Shown here: piece after piece, positions 35,345-42,226 of the stretch | How positions within the stretch are numbered: position 1 is the first letter of the stretch | Layout: each line of letters begins with the position of its first letter | From: Salinispora tropica CNB-440 | GTDB lineage: Bacteria > Actinomycetota > Actinomycetes > Mycobacteriales > Micromonosporaceae | Assembly: GCF_000016425.1 (NCBI RefSeq) | Contig: NC_009380.1 | Span: 558,001-622,000 of the forward strand | DNA: 64,000 nt | Reading direction: 5' to 3' | Made by a program: the position numbers and the translations under genes | Notes under the pieces: generated by a model | What the model was told of the DNA's origin: nothing | The model's database searches: none | The model's input: the letters and a program-made list of their open reading frames with translations, nothing else

Positions 35345-36006
35345 CCCCCCTCGGCGTCAATTAGGCTGTGCAGGGAAGGCGCCCCGCCCGCCATGTAGAT
35401 GTCTGTCACGTCGCCACCGCGCAGACGGACCACCCTCGCGCCGCGCAGCCCACGGGTCACCGTGTTGGCCAACTCGGTGCCGGCGTCATCAGGATCCGCC
35501 CAGACCCAGATTCGCGAAAAGCCCGCTAGCATCCGGCGGTGCCGGGGGAGAAAAGCCCGCGCGCCCGCAACCCCCACGGCACCCGAGAACACCAGATCCA
35601 GCAGAATCGTATCGAACTCCCCTTCGGCTAGATGGATTTCACTACCATCGCGATGGATGGCACCTATATTGAACATGCGAGTCGACTCATCCGTCATGCT
35701 GTTGTACTTACCATGATGGTAATCTCGATGCTCGTGCGCCTCTATGCAGCGAAATCGCATGCTTAGCGGAAGGCCGTCCTTGTCCAGATAGGGGATGGCG
35801 AGCATGCCCTGAAATCGCTTATGCCCCGGCATCGGCTCCACAACGGCGCCGAGCCTGTGCGCGTCTGCCAGATCCTGTCCTATCCCCCGAGCCGTGAGGT
35901 ATCCCGCCACATCAGCAGTGAGCTGGGACTGATAGGCGGCCGTAGCCTCCTCCAACGTCTCACGCTGCGATACCGACAGGGGCCTCAATGGATCCCGCTC
36001 GGTCAT
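35335..36006 (-). CDS. TOPRIM primase protein (catalytic half of a split primase)
   Basis: 223 residues. A GGGGGG ribosome-like site precedes ATG 36006. The middle part LPLSMRFRCIEAHEHRDYHH and a TOPRIM domain with LAEGEFDTILLD (catalytic Glu) and WVWADPDDAGTELA (DxD) are intact. It lacks the CHC2 zinc finger, which is encoded separately at 36300-36686, so primase function is divided over two genes with an HNH gene between. It makes RNA primers for phage replication. Ends in the junction motif where the next gene starts. Confidence 0.75.
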   Translation of the reverse strand: MTERDPLRPLSVSQRETLEEATAAYQSQLTADVAGYLTARGIGQDLADAHRLGAVVEPMPGHKRFQGMLAIPYLDKDGLPLSMRFRCIEAHEHRDYHHGKYNSMTDESTRMFNIGAIHRDGSEIHLAEGEFDTILLDLVFSGAVGVAGARAFLPRHRRMLAGFSRIWVWADPDDAGTELANTVTRGLRGARVVRLRGGDVTDIYMAGGAPSLHSLIDAEGGNR

Positions 36007-36334
36007 GCCCGACCCCCCTTCTGAGTCCGCGGAGGGATCGGTTAATAGACGCGAGCGCTCCGCGCTTGGTATTCACGACCGGCGGCACCGGCTCCAGGTG
36101 ATCCGGATTTACACATCTGCGGTTACGGCACAGGTGATCAACGTAGAGGCCCTTCGGCAGATCCTGCACGAGCAGCGCCCACGAAACTCGGTGGGCTCGC
36201 CAAGGGCGGCCCCCGATGTTGAAGCGACCGTATCCGTCCCCGTCTGTACAGGCGGTCCACTCCCAGCAATCGGCACAATCTACCTTCGACCAAAAGCGTC
36301 TAGCCTTGACGCCAGCTAGGCTTATAGCCACCAC
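35960..36334 (-). CDS. HNH endonuclease (homing-type) inside the primase region
   Basis: About 124 residues from GTG 36334, which has GGAAG upstream. Order: WEWTACTDGDGYGRFNIGGR, WRAHRVSWALLVQDLPKGLY, then the HNH core VDHLCRNRRCVNPDHLEPV. This is the HNH_3 type common in free-standing phage homing endonucleases. It overlaps the CHC2 gene by about 35 bases and the TOPRIM gene by 47, so it is closely fitted between the two primase halves. Confidence 0.8.
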   Translation of the reverse strand: MVAISLAGVKARRFWSKVDCADCWEWTACTDGDGYGRFNIGGRPWRAHRVSWALLVQDLPKGLYVDHLCRNRRCVNPDHLEPVPPVVNTKRGALASINRSLRGLRRGVGHDRAGSIEAPVGIAA

Positions 36335-36686
36335 GCTGACCAGGCTTCCGTCGTCGGTCACCGTAGCTACTTCCCGTCGCCGCGTTCGCGTCGCTCGCGG
36401 CGAATGCGGCTCGCCGAACGAATTCGACGGCTCCTCGATAGTCACAGGACTCCATTTCCATTACTAGGTCCCATGCGCTCCCCGCCCTACCGCATGACAT
36501 GCAATTCCATAACTGTCGCGCCAGGTCCAGCGAGCATGATGGGGTGCGGTCTTCGTGGAGCGGGCACGACACCATCTGCCGCATCCGGTCCGAGTGGTAC
36601 GGCACGTCGTAGTGGTCGAGCACGGCGGTAAGCTCTGGGCGTTGCTGGGTGGTGCCCCGCTGCCGCACGGTGGGTCGCCACGTCAC
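36300..36686 (-). CDS. CHC2 zinc-finger protein (DNA-binding half of a split primase)
   Basis: 128 residues from a GTG overlapping the upstream stop. The zinc finger has MVSCPLHEDRTPSCSLDLAR, then LWNCMSCGRAGSAWDLVMEM: C-x2-H...C-x2-C as in DnaG N-termini. A helical end (DYRGAVEFVRRAAFAASD) and a basic tail follow. In DnaG this domain and TOPRIM are on one chain; here they are two genes separated by an HNH gene. Confidence 0.8.
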   Translation of the reverse strand: MTWRPTVRQRGTTQQRPELTAVLDHYDVPYHSDRMRQMVSCPLHEDRTPSCSLDLARQLWNCMSCGRAGSAWDLVMEMESCDYRGAVEFVRRAAFAASDANAATGSSYGDRRRKPGQRGGYKPSWRQG

Positions 36687-36832
36687 GGCCGTGCCCCCTC
36701 CGGGGTTTCAAGCCAGGCCGCCCATGTGGGGTCATCGCTCCGCGCCCGGTCAATTGCGGCGGTGCCGCACGAATATGACGGCAGGTCGCAGCAGATGCAG
36801 CGCTTCGTCATGTCCAGATCCCGCACGCTCAC
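36683..36832 (-). CDS. Small Cys-rich phage protein (49 residues)
   Basis: Starts GTG at 36832 overlapping the TAG of the endonuclease VII gene, within the junction motif (36826-36841). Product MSVRDLDMTKRCICCDLPSY then SCGTAAIDRARSDDPTWAAW, ending ETPEGARP. The C-x-C-C...C cluster may bind zinc. Its stop overlaps the CHC2 start, so translation is coupled on both sides, which supports it as a real gene despite its size. Confidence 0.55.
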   Translation of the reverse strand: MSVRDLDMTKRCICCDLPSYSCGTAAIDRARSDDPTWAAWLETPEGARP

Positions 36833-36841
36833 TAGCGGTTT
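36826..36841 (-). repeat. Junction motif copy 3
   Basis: Minus strand AAACCGCTAGTGAGCG, a perfect match; contains the stop of the endonuclease VII gene and the GTG start of the 49-residue gene. Confidence 0.75.
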
Positions 36842-37272
36842 ACTCCCTCTCTTAACACCCGCTGTGCGGGCGGGTCGCGCAAGTACTCAACGGCCTTGAC
36901 CAGCACGCTCACGTCGTCTCGGACGTGGGCGAGCATGTCGTTGCATCGCCCGCAGAGCAGACCTCTCACCGAAGCCCGGCTACCCTCCCGCCCCTCCAGC
37001 TCGTGGTCATGGTCGACGGCCAGACGTCGACTTAGTCCCCTGGCTCGCGGGCAGATCGCACAGCGTCCGCCCTGAGCCTCGTGTATCGCGTCGTACTCCT
37101 CGCCGCTGATGCCGTAGGCCGCCTGTATTCGTCGGGCGTGAGCGGATTTCCTGGCGGCTTGCTTGCGCCGCTGGGTGCACCGGAAGCAGCGGAGCTGGAG
37201 TGCGTACGCCGGCCCCTTTTTGCCACCGCAGTCTTTGCATGGCTTGCCCCGATGCTGCTCGCTGTCGCCCAT
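36832..37272 (-). CDS. Recombination endonuclease VII family protein
   Basis: 146 residues. N-terminal zinc site CKDCGGKKGPAYALQLRCFRCTQ, a linker YGISGEEYDAIHEAQGGRCA, then the His-Me nuclease core RLAVDHDHELEGREGS and VRGLLCGRCNDMLAHVRDD. This is the endonuclease VII fold that resolves branched DNA before packaging. The zinc Cys pairs CAIC and CGRC are conserved. It sits in the replication block, directly downstream of the ATPase gene. Confidence 0.85.
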   Translation of the reverse strand: MGDSEQHRGKPCKDCGGKKGPAYALQLRCFRCTQRRKQAARKSAHARRIQAAYGISGEEYDAIHEAQGGRCAICPRARGLSRRLAVDHDHELEGREGSRASVRGLLCGRCNDMLAHVRDDVSVLVKAVEYLRDPPAQRVLREGVNR

Positions 37273-38084
37273 CAGCCCCTCCAGCGGTATGGGTGGAATC
37301 GCGTTCGCTCGGGCTCGGCTGTGAGTCGAGCGAAGCGCCGGGCGGTGGGGTCGCTCGGCCCCATTCTCTGCTTGACCACGGCCACCTTGTATTCCATTGT
37401 CGATGGGTCCAACGCCACCGTCAGAGACAACTCCGGCTTCTCGCTCAACCCGCCCTTCACCTCCTGGCGACTCGGTGGATCGTACGGGGCTGTTTTGGCG
37501 TCCCAGCTTTTGTCTGATGCGTGATGTAGCACAATGCTCGTGCAGCCGGTTTCCCGGCTGAACGCGGTCACTCCGGCCATGACGGCCATCTGCTCGGTGT
37601 AGTCTGATTCGGCGGCCTCAAAGTCCATCAAATTGTCGAAGACTACGATTGATGGATAGCTGTCATGTAGCTCGACGTGTGCCTCGATCTCCTCATCGAT
37701 ATGGCGCCAGGTGATCGGAGTACCGAAAGCGAACGTCAAGGGCAGCGAAGCCAGGGCATCCAGGTAGCGCTGTCGGTTGCCGCCACCCCGGGCCATGCCC
37801 TCCTCGATCTCCTCCTGGAGGTCGCCGGTCACCAAGGCCGCCACCCGAGAGCTAGCGGTGTAGGCAGACATGTCCGCAGAGAAATACAGGGCGGGAACTG
37901 CCCACTTCGCCGCTAGCCATGTGGCGAACATCGACTTGAGCGTTCCGCTGCGACCTGCAATCATGATGACCTGGCCCTGTCGAAACCTGCACCCGATGCC
38001 GTAGAGATCGTCTAGTGCAGGAATGCGAGGTAGTTCCTTTCCCGCGTCGTGATTAAGGGTTAGTGCGCGGCGCGCGTTTAGCAT
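37272..38084 (-). CDS. RecA/DnaB-superfamily replication ATPase
   Basis: 270 residues from ATG 38084. Walker A IMIAGRSGTLKSMFATWLA (GxxGxxKS, about residue 42) and Walker B SIVVFDNLMDFE (about 150) are clear, with a late motif TSIVLHHASDKSWD. This matches phage RepA/DnaB-like AAA ATPases, which act as replicative helicases or helicase loaders. There is no N-terminal DnaB helical domain. Located upstream of the endonuclease and primase genes. A small hairpin (38107-38132) lies in the gap before it. Confidence 0.78.
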   Translation of the reverse strand: MLNARRALTLNHDAGKELPRIPALDDLYGIGCRFRQGQVIMIAGRSGTLKSMFATWLAAKWAVPALYFSADMSAYTASSRVAALVTGDLQEEIEEGMARGGGNRQRYLDALASLPLTFAFGTPITWRHIDEEIEAHVELHDSYPSIVVFDNLMDFEAAESDYTEQMAVMAGVTAFSRETGCTSIVLHHASDKSWDAKTAPYDPPSRQEVKGGLSEKPELSLTVALDPSTMEYKVAVVKQRMGPSDPTARRFARLTAEPERTRFHPYRWRG

Positions 38085-38106
38085 GGCCTCCCTCCTCAGA
38101 AGGCGA

Positions 38107-38132
38107 GGGCGCCCACCAGCAGGCAGGCGCCC
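38107..38132 (-). other. GC hairpin upstream of the ATPase gene
   Basis: GGGCGCC ... GGCGCCC arms with a 12-base loop, in the 63-base gap between the SSB-like gene and the ATPase start. It could be a partial terminator or an RNA-processing site that sets gene ratios. Confidence 0.3.
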
Positions 38133-38147
38133 CATCTGGCCGTCACA

Positions 38148-38612
38148 TCAGTCGAAATCGGGAGCCTCAGCGACCGCCTCAGCGACAGCGGCCTCCCGTC
38201 GCAAAAAGTAACTCACCACCAGGTCCCAAACGTCGTCGTCAAGGTCGCGGATGACATACCCCGACCCGCTTGACGTGGGAATCTTCCGCAACACGCCGGC
38301 GACCTGATTCCCGTCTTCGCCGCCGCTCGGCGTGCCTGGGAGTTCGGGCTCCAAGGTCCCGACCACCATGGCGTACGTGATGGTCATGTCCTTGGCGACC
38401 TTCGACGGCTTTCCGTCCTGGAGGTCGGCCATGGTGCGAAAGAACGTGACTGTTGCCTTTAGCTCGTCACGAATCCGTTCCACGCCGTTGTGCCTATGAG
38501 GAACGCCCTTCCGAATTGATCGTGGCTCGAACAGGATCGCCACATCATTGAGATGCTCGGCGCCCTTTAGGAACTCGCTGCTCACGTTGGCCGAGGGCTT
38601 AACAAAAGCCAT
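38148..38612 (-). CDS. Phage protein, possible single-strand DNA-binding protein
   Basis: 154 residues from ATG 38612 (MAFVKPSANVSSEFLKGAEH). A beta-rich body (LFEPRSIRKGVPHRHNGVER, VKDMTITYAMVVGTLEPEL-like strands, GYVIRDLDDDVWDLVVSYFL) ends in an acidic tail EAVAEAPDFD. An acidic C-terminus ending in an aromatic-Asp is the hallmark of SSB proteins that recruit partners, and the gene lies between nuclease and helicase genes. No OB-fold motif can be proven by eye. The junction motif (38628-38643) stands 16 bases upstream of the start. Confidence 0.45.
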   Translation of the reverse strand: MAFVKPSANVSSEFLKGAEHLNDVAILFEPRSIRKGVPHRHNGVERIRDELKATVTFFRTMADLQDGKPSKVAKDMTITYAMVVGTLEPELPGTPSGGEDGNQVAGVLRKIPTSSGSGYVIRDLDDDVWDLVVSYFLRREAAVAEAVAEAPDFD

Positions 38613-38627
38613 GCAAGATTCTCCCAA

Positions 38628-38643
38628 CTCTCACTAACGGTTT
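38628..38643 (-). repeat. Junction motif copy 4
   Basis: Minus strand AAACCGTTAGTGAGAG, a perfect match, 16 bases upstream of the SSB-like start. Confidence 0.75.
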
Positions 38644-38660
38644 GATGGCCAGTTGTCGGC

Positions 38661-39170
38661 TCACTTGGCCGAGGCCGCCTGGAGTGCCTTACCTCGGGCC
38701 TTGTAAGCGGACTTGACTTGGGGGTCGGCGAATGCCGACTGGTTTTTGGCCCACCAGAGCTTTAGCGCCTCAACCGACTCCGCCCCTTCAATCTCGCTAA
38801 GCGCGGCACCCCTCAGCGACGCCTCCCCGTCCTCCTGGGGGGGCCTGGAGGGGTTGGCGGCCGGCCTCACAGTCTGCGCGCCCTGCCAGGCGCTCGGATT
38901 GCTACGGCTCCGCCCGACACGCTCCCCGGAGATGGCCTGAGCCCCGGCGCCCCGCCCAAGAGCATGCAACGCATGCGCCTGCTGCGTGGCGTTGAGCACC
39001 AGTGCGGCGAGCGACAGGCTCTCGTCGCGATCCAGGTCGAAGGCGCGGATCAGCTCCTCACGCACTACCGCGGCCGACCCCCGCACGCTGATCCAGGAGT
39101 CCTCGTAGCCCTTCCCGTACTTGATGGTCACGCTGAGCGGCCCATCGCTGCCGCGATCCTGATCACTCAC
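38661..39170 (-). CDS. Conserved actinophage hypothetical protein
   Basis: 169 residues from GTG 39170. The N-terminal domain SVTIKYGKGYEDSWISVRGS, AAVVREELIRAFDLDRDESL is a pattern I recall beside replication genes in actinobacteriophages. A Pro/Ser-rich linker and a C-terminal helix pair (AESVEALKLWWAKNQSAFAD, PQVKSAYKARGKALQAASAK) follow. It may act with the nuclease or SSB-like protein; function unknown. Confidence 0.6.
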   Translation of the reverse strand: MSDQDRGSDGPLSVTIKYGKGYEDSWISVRGSAAVVREELIRAFDLDRDESLSLAALVLNATQQAHALHALGRGAGAQAISGERVGRSRSNPSAWQGAQTVRPAANPSRPPQEDGEASLRGAALSEIEGAESVEALKLWWAKNQSAFADPQVKSAYKARGKALQAASAK

Positions 39171-39202
39171 CCGCTGTCCTCTCGCTCGGTTCGCCTGACG
39201 TG

Positions 39203-39218
39203 CTCACACTAACGGTTT
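39203..39218 (-). repeat. Junction motif copy 5
   Basis: Minus strand AAACCGTTAGTGTGAG, beginning at the stop of the RecB-like nuclease gene. Confidence 0.75.
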
Positions 39219-40189
39219 CAGGTGACAGGCGAGGAGAACGGGACCAGTGCTTTCGCCCCTACGCTGCGCAGCTCACGGACTTGTTTTGCCAGTTGAGCGC
39301 CTTGCCACCCGACCCGCAGGTTGATCCAGTAGAGCGTTGCGGTCGCAGCACCTGGCAGGTGGATGATGACGCCCCAGTCCTGGTTAACCGGCGGCAACGG
39401 CCGACGGATCAGCGTTTCGTGGTCGTAGAGGCAGGAGCGGCTGTAGACGGCGAGCTGCATCGCCATCTTGAGCGCGCCGTACGAGACGTTCCCGGTCTTG
39501 AGGTCTGCGATGAGGTGTCCACTGATCCAGTCGGGGGCATACTCCAGACCCCGACTGGCGCGCATCCGGGCAGGCATGGCAGCCAGGCCCGCACCTGGCC
39601 CCGGCCCGTCGTATTGCACGATACGGTCCGGCGTGCCTCCAACCTCTAACTCGTCGCAGACCACGAGCGTCTCAATGTGGACCACGTCCAGGTCGAGAGT
39701 GGCTATGCCGTACGCCGCCATGTCTGCCACGTCTTGCTCGGTGGCCGCCGGCATGACCTCCCCCCGGTCAACAAACTCGCTCAGCCCGTGGAGGCGCGTA
39801 CCCCTTTCCCGACCCTCGTGTGCACCGCCGATGGCAGCCAGCTTTTCGGCGATTCCGTCGAGTGCCCGCCTATCGGAAGTTGGATCCAGCTCACGGGCTG
39901 CGGACACCATGGGGGCCGCCCTAGTCGCCCCGAGGAGCACCGTGCGCTGGCCCCACCTGGCAAGGGTGCTCTGGTCCTCAATGCAGTCGACATACGTCGT
40001 GGTCCTGGTGTAGGGCACCAACCGGTGGTCGCTCGCCGCGCCGCCGTCTAGGCAGGCTGGACACCTGTCTGGGACGTGGATGAGCGGACGGTCGTAGCGG
40101 TCGCGCGGAACCCCTTTGGACCCGTCCTGGGCACCACTACGATGTCGGGATTGACGCTTTACCGCCTGGCTAGGTTTGATCAGTGGCAT
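39218..40189 (-). CDS. RecB/Cas4-like PD-(D/E)XK nuclease
   Basis: 323 residues. The N-terminus has a CPACLDGGAASDHRL Cys pair. The nuclease core is in the C-terminal half: GTPDRIVQYDG (Asp), then SGHLIADLKTGNVSYGALKM with the D-x-K catalytic pair, and MQLAVYSRSCLYD (QxxxY). These are the RecB-family motifs II, III and QhXXY. It would degrade or trim DNA during phage recombination or replication. No helicase is fused. Ends in the junction motif (39203-39218). Confidence 0.75.
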   Translation of the reverse strand: MPLIKPSQAVKRQSRHRSGAQDGSKGVPRDRYDRPLIHVPDRCPACLDGGAASDHRLVPYTRTTTYVDCIEDQSTLARWGQRTVLLGATRAAPMVSAARELDPTSDRRALDGIAEKLAAIGGAHEGRERGTRLHGLSEFVDRGEVMPAATEQDVADMAAYGIATLDLDVVHIETLVVCDELEVGGTPDRIVQYDGPGPGAGLAAMPARMRASRGLEYAPDWISGHLIADLKTGNVSYGALKMAMQLAVYSRSCLYDHETLIRRPLPPVNQDWGVIIHLPGAATATLYWINLRVGWQGAQLAKQVRELRSVGAKALVPFSSPVT

Positions 40190-40422
40190 GCAGGATCACT
40201 CCTTTGTAGCTCGATGCGCAGCCCATCCTTGACGGTCCATGTGGGCGCGTACTCGCGTAGATCAACGATGCGAAACCCCAGGTCACTAATTAGGCGCAGT
40301 GCTCCAACTAGGTCCCAGGACGAGACCGAATCCGGGATGTCTAGGTGGAACAGGGGCGTTCCGTAGTCCACATGGACCTTGATGCACCCAACGGTCGCCT
40401 CGAACTTGTCTGTACGACTCAT
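40180..40422 (-). CDS. Small hypothetical phage protein, 80 residues
   Basis: ATG 40422 has a strong GGGGAGGG site; an upstream in-frame ATG at 40485 lacks one. Product MSRTDKFEATVGCIKVHVDY, DYGTPLFHLDIPDSVSSWDL, ending LRIELQRSDPACH. Alpha/beta pattern, no motif. It overlaps the nuclease gene by 10 bases. A copy of the junction motif in the opposite orientation lies just upstream (40436-40451). Confidence 0.5.
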   Translation of the reverse strand: MSRTDKFEATVGCIKVHVDYGTPLFHLDIPDSVSSWDLVGALRLISDLGFRIVDLREYAPTWTVKDGLRIELQRSDPACH

Positions 40423-40435
40423 GTGCCCTCCCCAT

Positions 40436-40451
40436 AGCCCGCTAGTGTGAG
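40436..40451 (+). promoter_or_regulatory. Junction-motif copy in reverse orientation
   Basis: AGCCCGCTAGTGTGAG, matching the recurrent motif but reading rightward, immediately upstream of the first gene of the replication block. Position near a probable early promoter suits a true operator. Confidence 0.4.
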
Positions 40452-40578
40452 TGGGCTCCGCAAGGGTATAGAGCAGTGTCATCAATCTAGACCCCCGCGC
40501 CTAGCGGAGGTCCATCTTGTACTGTGAGTAACGGATATGGATACCGGCCGTACGTACCGTTTCGAACATGAGTGCCAA

Positions 40579-40609
40579 CTGAAAAGACTATCTATAATAA
40601 TCTTTTCAG
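40579..40609 (-). terminator. A/T-rich inverted repeat after the repressor-linked gene
   Basis: CTGAAAAGA and TCTTTTCAG arms around a 13-base A/T-rich loop, about 30 bases past the leftward stop at 40639. Unusually A/T-rich for this DNA. It may end the repressor transcript and separate it from the replication genes, or be a protein-binding site. The loop contains TATAAT on the plus strand. Confidence 0.4.
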
Positions 40610-40638
40610 ATGGTCCTAACTGGCCGAAAGTATGAGCG

Positions 40639-40983
40639 TCAGCGGGTTCGTAGCGCTGAGCCCCCGGGTAGGCGCCGGTACCGCCGCGCCCTGCTGGGTT
40701 TGGCGCGGCTTCGCCCGTGCGCCGTCGACTTCTCAGTGTCGGCGCACGCATCCGGGCGCGATCGCGATGTGATCGGCAGCGCCCAGTCATCAGCGAGCTG
40801 GATCAAGTGGTCCGGTCGGCCGGCAATGCTGTCCGCCACCTGCGACCGCCACGCGGCCATCGCTTCGGCGGGGGCGCTGGTGGCGCCCACCACCACGTGC
40901 CCCTGGGCAACGACCTCGCGCTGGATGACCCGTCGCGTCCGGGCCGACCCCCGTGAGTCTGGAACAAAGATGATCACTCGCAT
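40639..40983 (-). CDS. Hypothetical protein downstream of the repressor
   Basis: 114 residues: MRVIIFVPDSRGSARTRRVI, QREVVAQGHVVVGATSAPAE, then a polar, basic tail. The first half looks like a Rossmann-type beta-alpha-beta unit; no known family. TAATAC lies seven bases before the ATG (leaderless layout), and a perfect inverted repeat GCATCGACCG/CGGTCGATGC (about 40981-41017) surrounds that promoter, suggesting its own operator. It follows the repressor gene by 45 bases. Confidence 0.45.
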   Translation of the reverse strand: MRVIIFVPDSRGSARTRRVIQREVVAQGHVVVGATSAPAEAMAAWRSQVADSIAGRPDHLIQLADDWALPITSRSRPDACADTEKSTAHGRSRAKPSRARRYRRLPGGSALRTR

Positions 40984-41028
40984 CGACCGAGTATTACTCG
41001 CAAATTCCGGTCGATGCTAGTACTTTGA

Positions 41029-41511
41029 TCAATGATCCCGCCGAGTCCGCGTCCTGACCGATGCGTCTTCATCGGGAACCCGTATCAGGTCGTTGTCAAT
41101 CCCCGGCCTGCGCGCCACGTAAAACCAGCCCTCTTTGGTCAACGGGTTATAGTGCACGACCGTGCCGTACGGGGCCTCCGGTGAGGTCTCGGCGCGGGCG
41201 ACCAGCCAACGGTCCAGCTCCCGCTCCACGGTGGGCCCGAGGGGCTCACCGTTTCGGCGGCGACCTAGGGCGCGGAGCATCTTGGGCGGCATCTTGTGCC
41301 GATGTTCCTTTCTGAGCGGCCACGGAATGAGGTCGTCGTGGCGGCCGATGAGCGCCGGGATGTCGTTTCTCCTACGTATGTCGACCACGGTGCTGTAGCC
41401 GACCTTGACGCCGTACTTACGCTGGATCTCGTCTACGATCCACGTAAGCTTTTTGCCGTCCTTGATCCAGCGGACCACCTCGTCCACGTTGGGGACCTTG
41501 ACGTTTGGCAT
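41029..41511 (-). CDS. L5-type phage immunity repressor (probable)
   Basis: 160 residues. An N-terminal HTH (VDEVVRWIKDGKKLTWIVDE, IQRKYGVKVGYSTVVDIRRR) is followed by IPWPLRKEHRHKMPPKMLRA and, near the end, TVVHYNPLTKEGWFYVARRP, GIDNDLIRVPDE. From memory this order parallels mycobacteriophage L5 gp71: HTH, then a WPWDTRKPHDKSKAFQRL block, then LVLEFDP, GFRYVPRDISDDDLLIRV. It sits at the boundary between replication and lysis genes. Its promoter holds sites resembling the prophage-wide junction motif, which fits autoregulation and genome-wide silencing. Alternative: an ordinary phage HTH regulator. Confidence 0.6.
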   Translation of the reverse strand: MPNVKVPNVDEVVRWIKDGKKLTWIVDEIQRKYGVKVGYSTVVDIRRRNDIPALIGRHDDLIPWPLRKEHRHKMPPKMLRALGRRRNGEPLGPTVERELDRWLVARAETSPEAPYGTVVHYNPLTKEGWFYVARRPGIDNDLIRVPDEDASVRTRTRRDH

Positions 41512-41548
41512 GAGTGTGAGCGTAGGGGTCGTTCACTCACACTGTCAA
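41511..41548 (-). promoter_or_regulatory. Repressor promoter with flanking operator-like sites
   Basis: Minus strand: TTGACA (41543-41548), an 18-base spacer, TACGCT (41519-41524), then seven bases to the ATG, a near-consensus leaderless promoter. AGTGTGAGCG (plus strand, 41513-41522) covers the -10 and AGTGTGAGTG (minus strand, 41534-41543) covers the spacer; both match the core of the junction motif and face each other. A rightward promoter for the 41582 gene probably overlaps (TTCACT 41532-41537, ATGATT 41555-41560). Confidence 0.6.
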
Positions 41549-41581
41549 GTAGTGATGATTGACGATACGTGGAGCTCGAAA

Positions 41582-41845
41582 ATGAAGATCGAAGTGACGG
41601 TTTGCGATGTTTGCGGTGACCGCACTCTCCCGGCAACCACATACACCGTCTCGTCCGAAGACGGCAAGCAGGGAGAAACTGACCGATGTGACACGCACGG
41701 TTCGGAGCTGCGGGGCATCTCTCGTGGTAACCCCGCGCCCAAGGCGCCGCCCACGGGTAAGGGCGGAGGTCGCCGTAGGCAGCCGGTCGCAACCATGGCC
41801 GACGTTGAGGCTGCTGTTGAGGCCGCGAAGCGTCAGACCCCCTAA
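41582..41845 (+). CDS. Lsr2 N-domain-like small zinc protein
   Basis: 87 residues, with GGAG eight bases upstream. VTVCDVCGDRTLPATTYTVS, then ETDRCDTHGSELRG gives C-x2-C plus C-x2-H and the beta-hairpin pattern of phage-encoded Lsr2-like proteins (dimerisation part). A flexible Lys/Gly/Arg linker and a short helix DVEAAVEAAKRQTP follow, but the Lsr2 DNA-binding C-domain is absent. It is the only rightward gene between 32.6 and 64 kb, divergent from the repressor, so it is probably expressed in the lysogen. Lsr2 silences foreign DNA; a chromatin or silencing role is inferred. Confidence 0.5.
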   Translation: MKIEVTVCDVCGDRTLPATTYTVSSEDGKQGETDRCDTHGSELRGISRGNPAPKAPPTGKGGGRRRQPVATMADVEAAVEAAKRQTP

Positions 41846-41876
41846 CCCCCGCTGAACTGGGCATAAATGCGAGAAG

Positions 41877-41907
41877 GCCCCACGCGGACCAAGTGGTCAC
41901 GTGGGGC
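41877..41907. terminator. Bidirectional terminator
   Basis: GCCCCACG / CGTGGGGC outer arms with an inner GACCA / TGGTC stem, between the rightward 41582 gene and the leftward holin gene that ends at 41930. Confidence 0.75.
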
Positions 41908-41929
41908 ACTATCTCGAAGGGGGCTGGTA

Positions 41930-42196
41930 TCAGGTCAGCGGAAGCTCTCGTGAAGTGTCGCCTGGATCGCCGGCCTCGGCCGGCTCCGGAGCGTCCGGAG
42001 CGGAGTCCGAAAATCCGGTCAACGACGTGAGGATCGATAGCACCGCGGCCAGACCGGCCGCCGAGCCAACGGCGGCCCAGTCGACCTCCAAAAGTCCTAC
42101 GTAGTCCACCGACATCAGGGACAGGGCGGTCTGTGCGGTGGTTTTTACGGCGCGCTCCCAGGCGTACACCCAGAACGCTCTAGTCATCAGCTCCAT
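41930..42196 (-). CDS. Holin (phage r1t type)
   Basis: About 88 residues from ATG 42196; a GTG at 42214 inside the junction motif would add six. MELMTRAFWVYAWERAVKTT, AQTALSLMSVDYVGLLEVDW, AAVGSAAGLAAVLSILTSL matches the r1t holin pattern: an amphipathic start, first hydrophobic helix, then the L-x-x-V-D-W turn and a second helix. The C-terminus is acidic (DSAPDAPEPAEAGDPGD). It makes membrane holes at the end of the lytic cycle to release endolysin. Directly downstream of the endolysin gene. Confidence 0.8.
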   Translation of the reverse strand: MELMTRAFWVYAWERAVKTTAQTALSLMSVDYVGLLEVDWAAVGSAAGLAAVLSILTSLTGFSDSAPDAPEPAEAGDPGDTSRELPLT

Positions 42197-42207
42197 CGGG
42201 CTCCCTA

Positions 42208-42223
42208 CTCTCACTAACGGAAT
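42208..42223 (-). repeat. Junction motif copy 6
   Basis: Minus strand ATTCCGTTAGTGAGAG, between the endolysin stop and the holin start. Confidence 0.7.
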
Positions 42224-42226
42224 CGC

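Noticed and set aside
41540..41552. Match to the L5 stoperator core TGTCAAGT at the repressor promoter
   Set aside because: The eight bases are largely explained by the TTGACA -35 element on the other strand, and the sequence is not repeated elsewhere in the prophage.
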